Positions 5,726-6,790 of a stretch of 6,790 nt of DNA are shown here, piece after piece (the first letter of the stretch is position 1; each line of letters starts with the position of its first letter). Where the stretch lies: NCBI GenBank assembly GCA_026390045.1, contig JAPLGR010000115.1, positions 1 to 6,790 of the forward strand, written 5' to 3'. Origin of the DNA: Chloroflexota bacterium (GTDB lineage: Bacteria; Chloroflexota; Anaerolineae; Anaerolineales; E44-bin32). The position numbers and the translations under genes were made by a program. Below the pieces are notes generated by a model that did no database searches, was not told where the DNA came from, and worked only from the letters and a program-made list of their open reading frames with translations.

Positions 5726-6790
5726 ATGAGTAAGAAGACTACTTGCGTCCTTGCATTCCTGCTCGTGGCCAGCGTGCTCCTGGCGGCTTGTGCCCCGGCG
5801 GCCGCGACCACAGCTCCCGCAGCTGGGCCGGTTACCGTACGAGTGCTGCTGATGCAGCAGGCGGGGCCTACACCGGATGAGAACAACGCCATCGCCGCCG
5901 AGTTCAACAAGCTGAATCCAGACATCACGGTGGTCATCGACTACGTGGCCTATGATGCCCTACACGACAAGATCGTCACCTCGATGTCGGCCAACCCGCC
6001 CACCTATGACGCCTTCCTGATGGACGACGGCTGGTATGGCGAGTTCCAGAAGGCCGGCTATCTCCTGGACGTCACCGACCGGATCACCCAGGTAATGAAG
6101 GACGGGGTCTTCAAGTCGGCCTGGGGGGTCACGACGGTTGGCGACAAGATCTACGGCCTGCCTTACTTCCTGGACACCAAGTACTTCTTCTACAACGATG
6201 AGCTGCTCAAGCAGGCCGGTTTCAACGAGCCCCCCAAGACCTGGGAAGAAATGCTGGACATGGCCAAGGTCATCAAGGAAAAGGGGATCGCTGAATTCCC
6301 CGTCGTCTGGTCTTGGGCCCAGAGAGAAGCTGCCATCTGCGACTGGGTAGTCCTGCTGACCGGCAATGGCGGCAGCATGATGGACGCCAATGGCAAACCG
6401 GCGTTCAACAGCGAAAAGGGCGTCGAAACGCTGACCTGGATGGTCAAGTCCATCGATGACGGGCTGAGCAACCCGTCCTCCGTGACCAACATTGAGGACA
6501 ATGTGGTCAGTGTCATACAGCAGGGCAAGGCGGTCTTCGCCCTGAACTGGCTGTACATGGCGAACGGGGTCAACTTCAACGAGAAGGATTCCACGGTGGT
6601 CGGAAAGATCAAGATCTCGATGATGCCGGTCTTCGCCAGCGCGGCCGCCGCCGGGTTGAAGTCCACCTCGATCAACGGGTCGATGGGCATGTCCATTGCC
6701 GCCCAATCACAACACCCTGACGAGACCTGGAAGTTCATTTCCTACCTCGCCAGCGAAGATGTGATGAATCGCTACTCGGCCAACCTGCTC
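5726..6790 (+). CDS. ABC transporter sugar-binding lipoprotein, family 1 (3' end beyond window)
   Basis: An open frame of 355 codons runs off the right edge. It is an extracellular solute-binding protein of the CUT1 (family 1) type that delivers a mono- or oligosaccharide to an ABC permease. The signal peptide MSKKTTCVLAFLLVASVLLA ends in a lipobox, LAAC, with the lipidated Cys at 22, followed by an Ala/Pro/Thr linker (23-34). The mature part shows typical features: AEFNKLNPDITVVIDYV (58-74), KIYGLPYFLDTKYFFYN, and then ELLKQAGFNEPPKTWEEML, a strong family signature. Family members have about 410-450 residues, so roughly 60-90 are missing. ATG 5726 has AGGAGG nine bases upstream. The gene lies 212 bases after the ROK gene with its own promoter candidate and leader hairpin. 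Permease genes would be expected next, out of view. Sugar specificity cannot be read. Confidence 0.94.
   Translation, partial: MSKKTTCVLAFLLVASVLLAACAPAAATTAPAAGPVTVRVLLMQQAGPTPDENNAIAAEFNKLNPDITVVIDYVAYDALHDKIVTSMSANPPTYDAFLMDDGWYGEFQKAGYLLDVTDRITQVMKDGVFKSAWGVTTVGDKIYGLPYFLDTKYFFYNDELLKQAGFNEPPKTWEEMLDMAKVIKEKGIAEFPVVWSWAQREAAICDWVVLLTGNGGSMMDANGKPAFNSEKGVETLTWMVKSIDDGLSNPSSVTNIEDNVVSVIQQGKAVFALNWLYMANGVNFNEKDSTVVGKIKISMMPVFASAAAAGLKSTSINGSMGMSIAAQSQHPDETWKFISYLASEDVMNRYSANLL

Noticed and set aside
5960..6706. 248-codon minus-strand frame opposite the sugar-binding protein
   Set aside because: The plus strand encodes a clear family 1 binding protein. The antisense frame is a by-product of codon bias.
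1..6790. Mobile element, CRISPR, tRNA or toxin-antitoxin system
   Set aside because: No transposase-like protein, terminal inverted repeats, regularly spaced repeats, cloverleaf sequence or paired small ORFs were found. The decay in the window is explained by indels without a visible inserted element.

Overview
This 6.8 kb, GC-rich window reads as a bacterial carbohydrate uptake and catabolism locus. The organism is unknown. The lipoprotein signal followed by an Ala/Pro/Thr linker on the sugar-binding protein, the high GC, and the mix of a cupin-type phosphoglucose isomerase with ROK, Gfo/Idh/MocA and CUT1 genes would suit a Chloroflexota-like bacterium, but this is inference only.

Layout: two transcription units diverge from a gene-poor stretch of about 990 bp (1989-2979). 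Leftward (minus strand) run a cupin-type glucose-6-phosphate isomerase (1988-1407), a D-2-hydroxyacid dehydrogenase overlapping it by one base (1407-436), and the wreck of a KDPG-type aldolase (371-23). The aldolase carries several frameshifts and an internal deletion that removes the catalytic lysine region. Rightward run a Gfo/Idh/MocA oxidoreductase (2980-4098), a ROK-family repressor or sugar sensor (4320-5513), and a family 1 ABC sugar-binding lipoprotein cut off by the window end (5726 to beyond 6790). The divergent region is not cleanly intergenic. It holds a short Tat-lipoprotein-like signal peptide that runs into a stop (2819-2956) and, much less surely, collinear scraps resembling LpxC.

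How it may work together: the binding protein would capture a sugar for an ABC importer whose permeases lie beyond the right edge. The ROK protein would sense the sugar or its phosphate and repress the locus. The Gfo/Idh/MocA enzyme would oxidise or epimerise the sugar. The isomerase would feed hexose phosphates into glycolysis, and the hydroxyacid dehydrogenase would interconvert a 2-keto and a 2-hydroxy acid. The aldolase remnant suggests that this locus once cleaved a 2-keto-3-deoxy sugar acid and no longer does so here.

Regulation: a perfect 12-bp direct repeat at 20-bp pitch lies just downstream of a plausible promoter of the ROK gene and is the best operator candidate. The binding-protein leader has a sigma-70-like promoter with a perfect 6+4+6 palindrome over its -10, and a second 6-bp hairpin just before the ribosome binding site. 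The ROK protein itself lacks the family's usual His/Cys3 zinc site. I saw no RNA genes, CRISPR arrays, insertion sequences or evident new multi-gene system.
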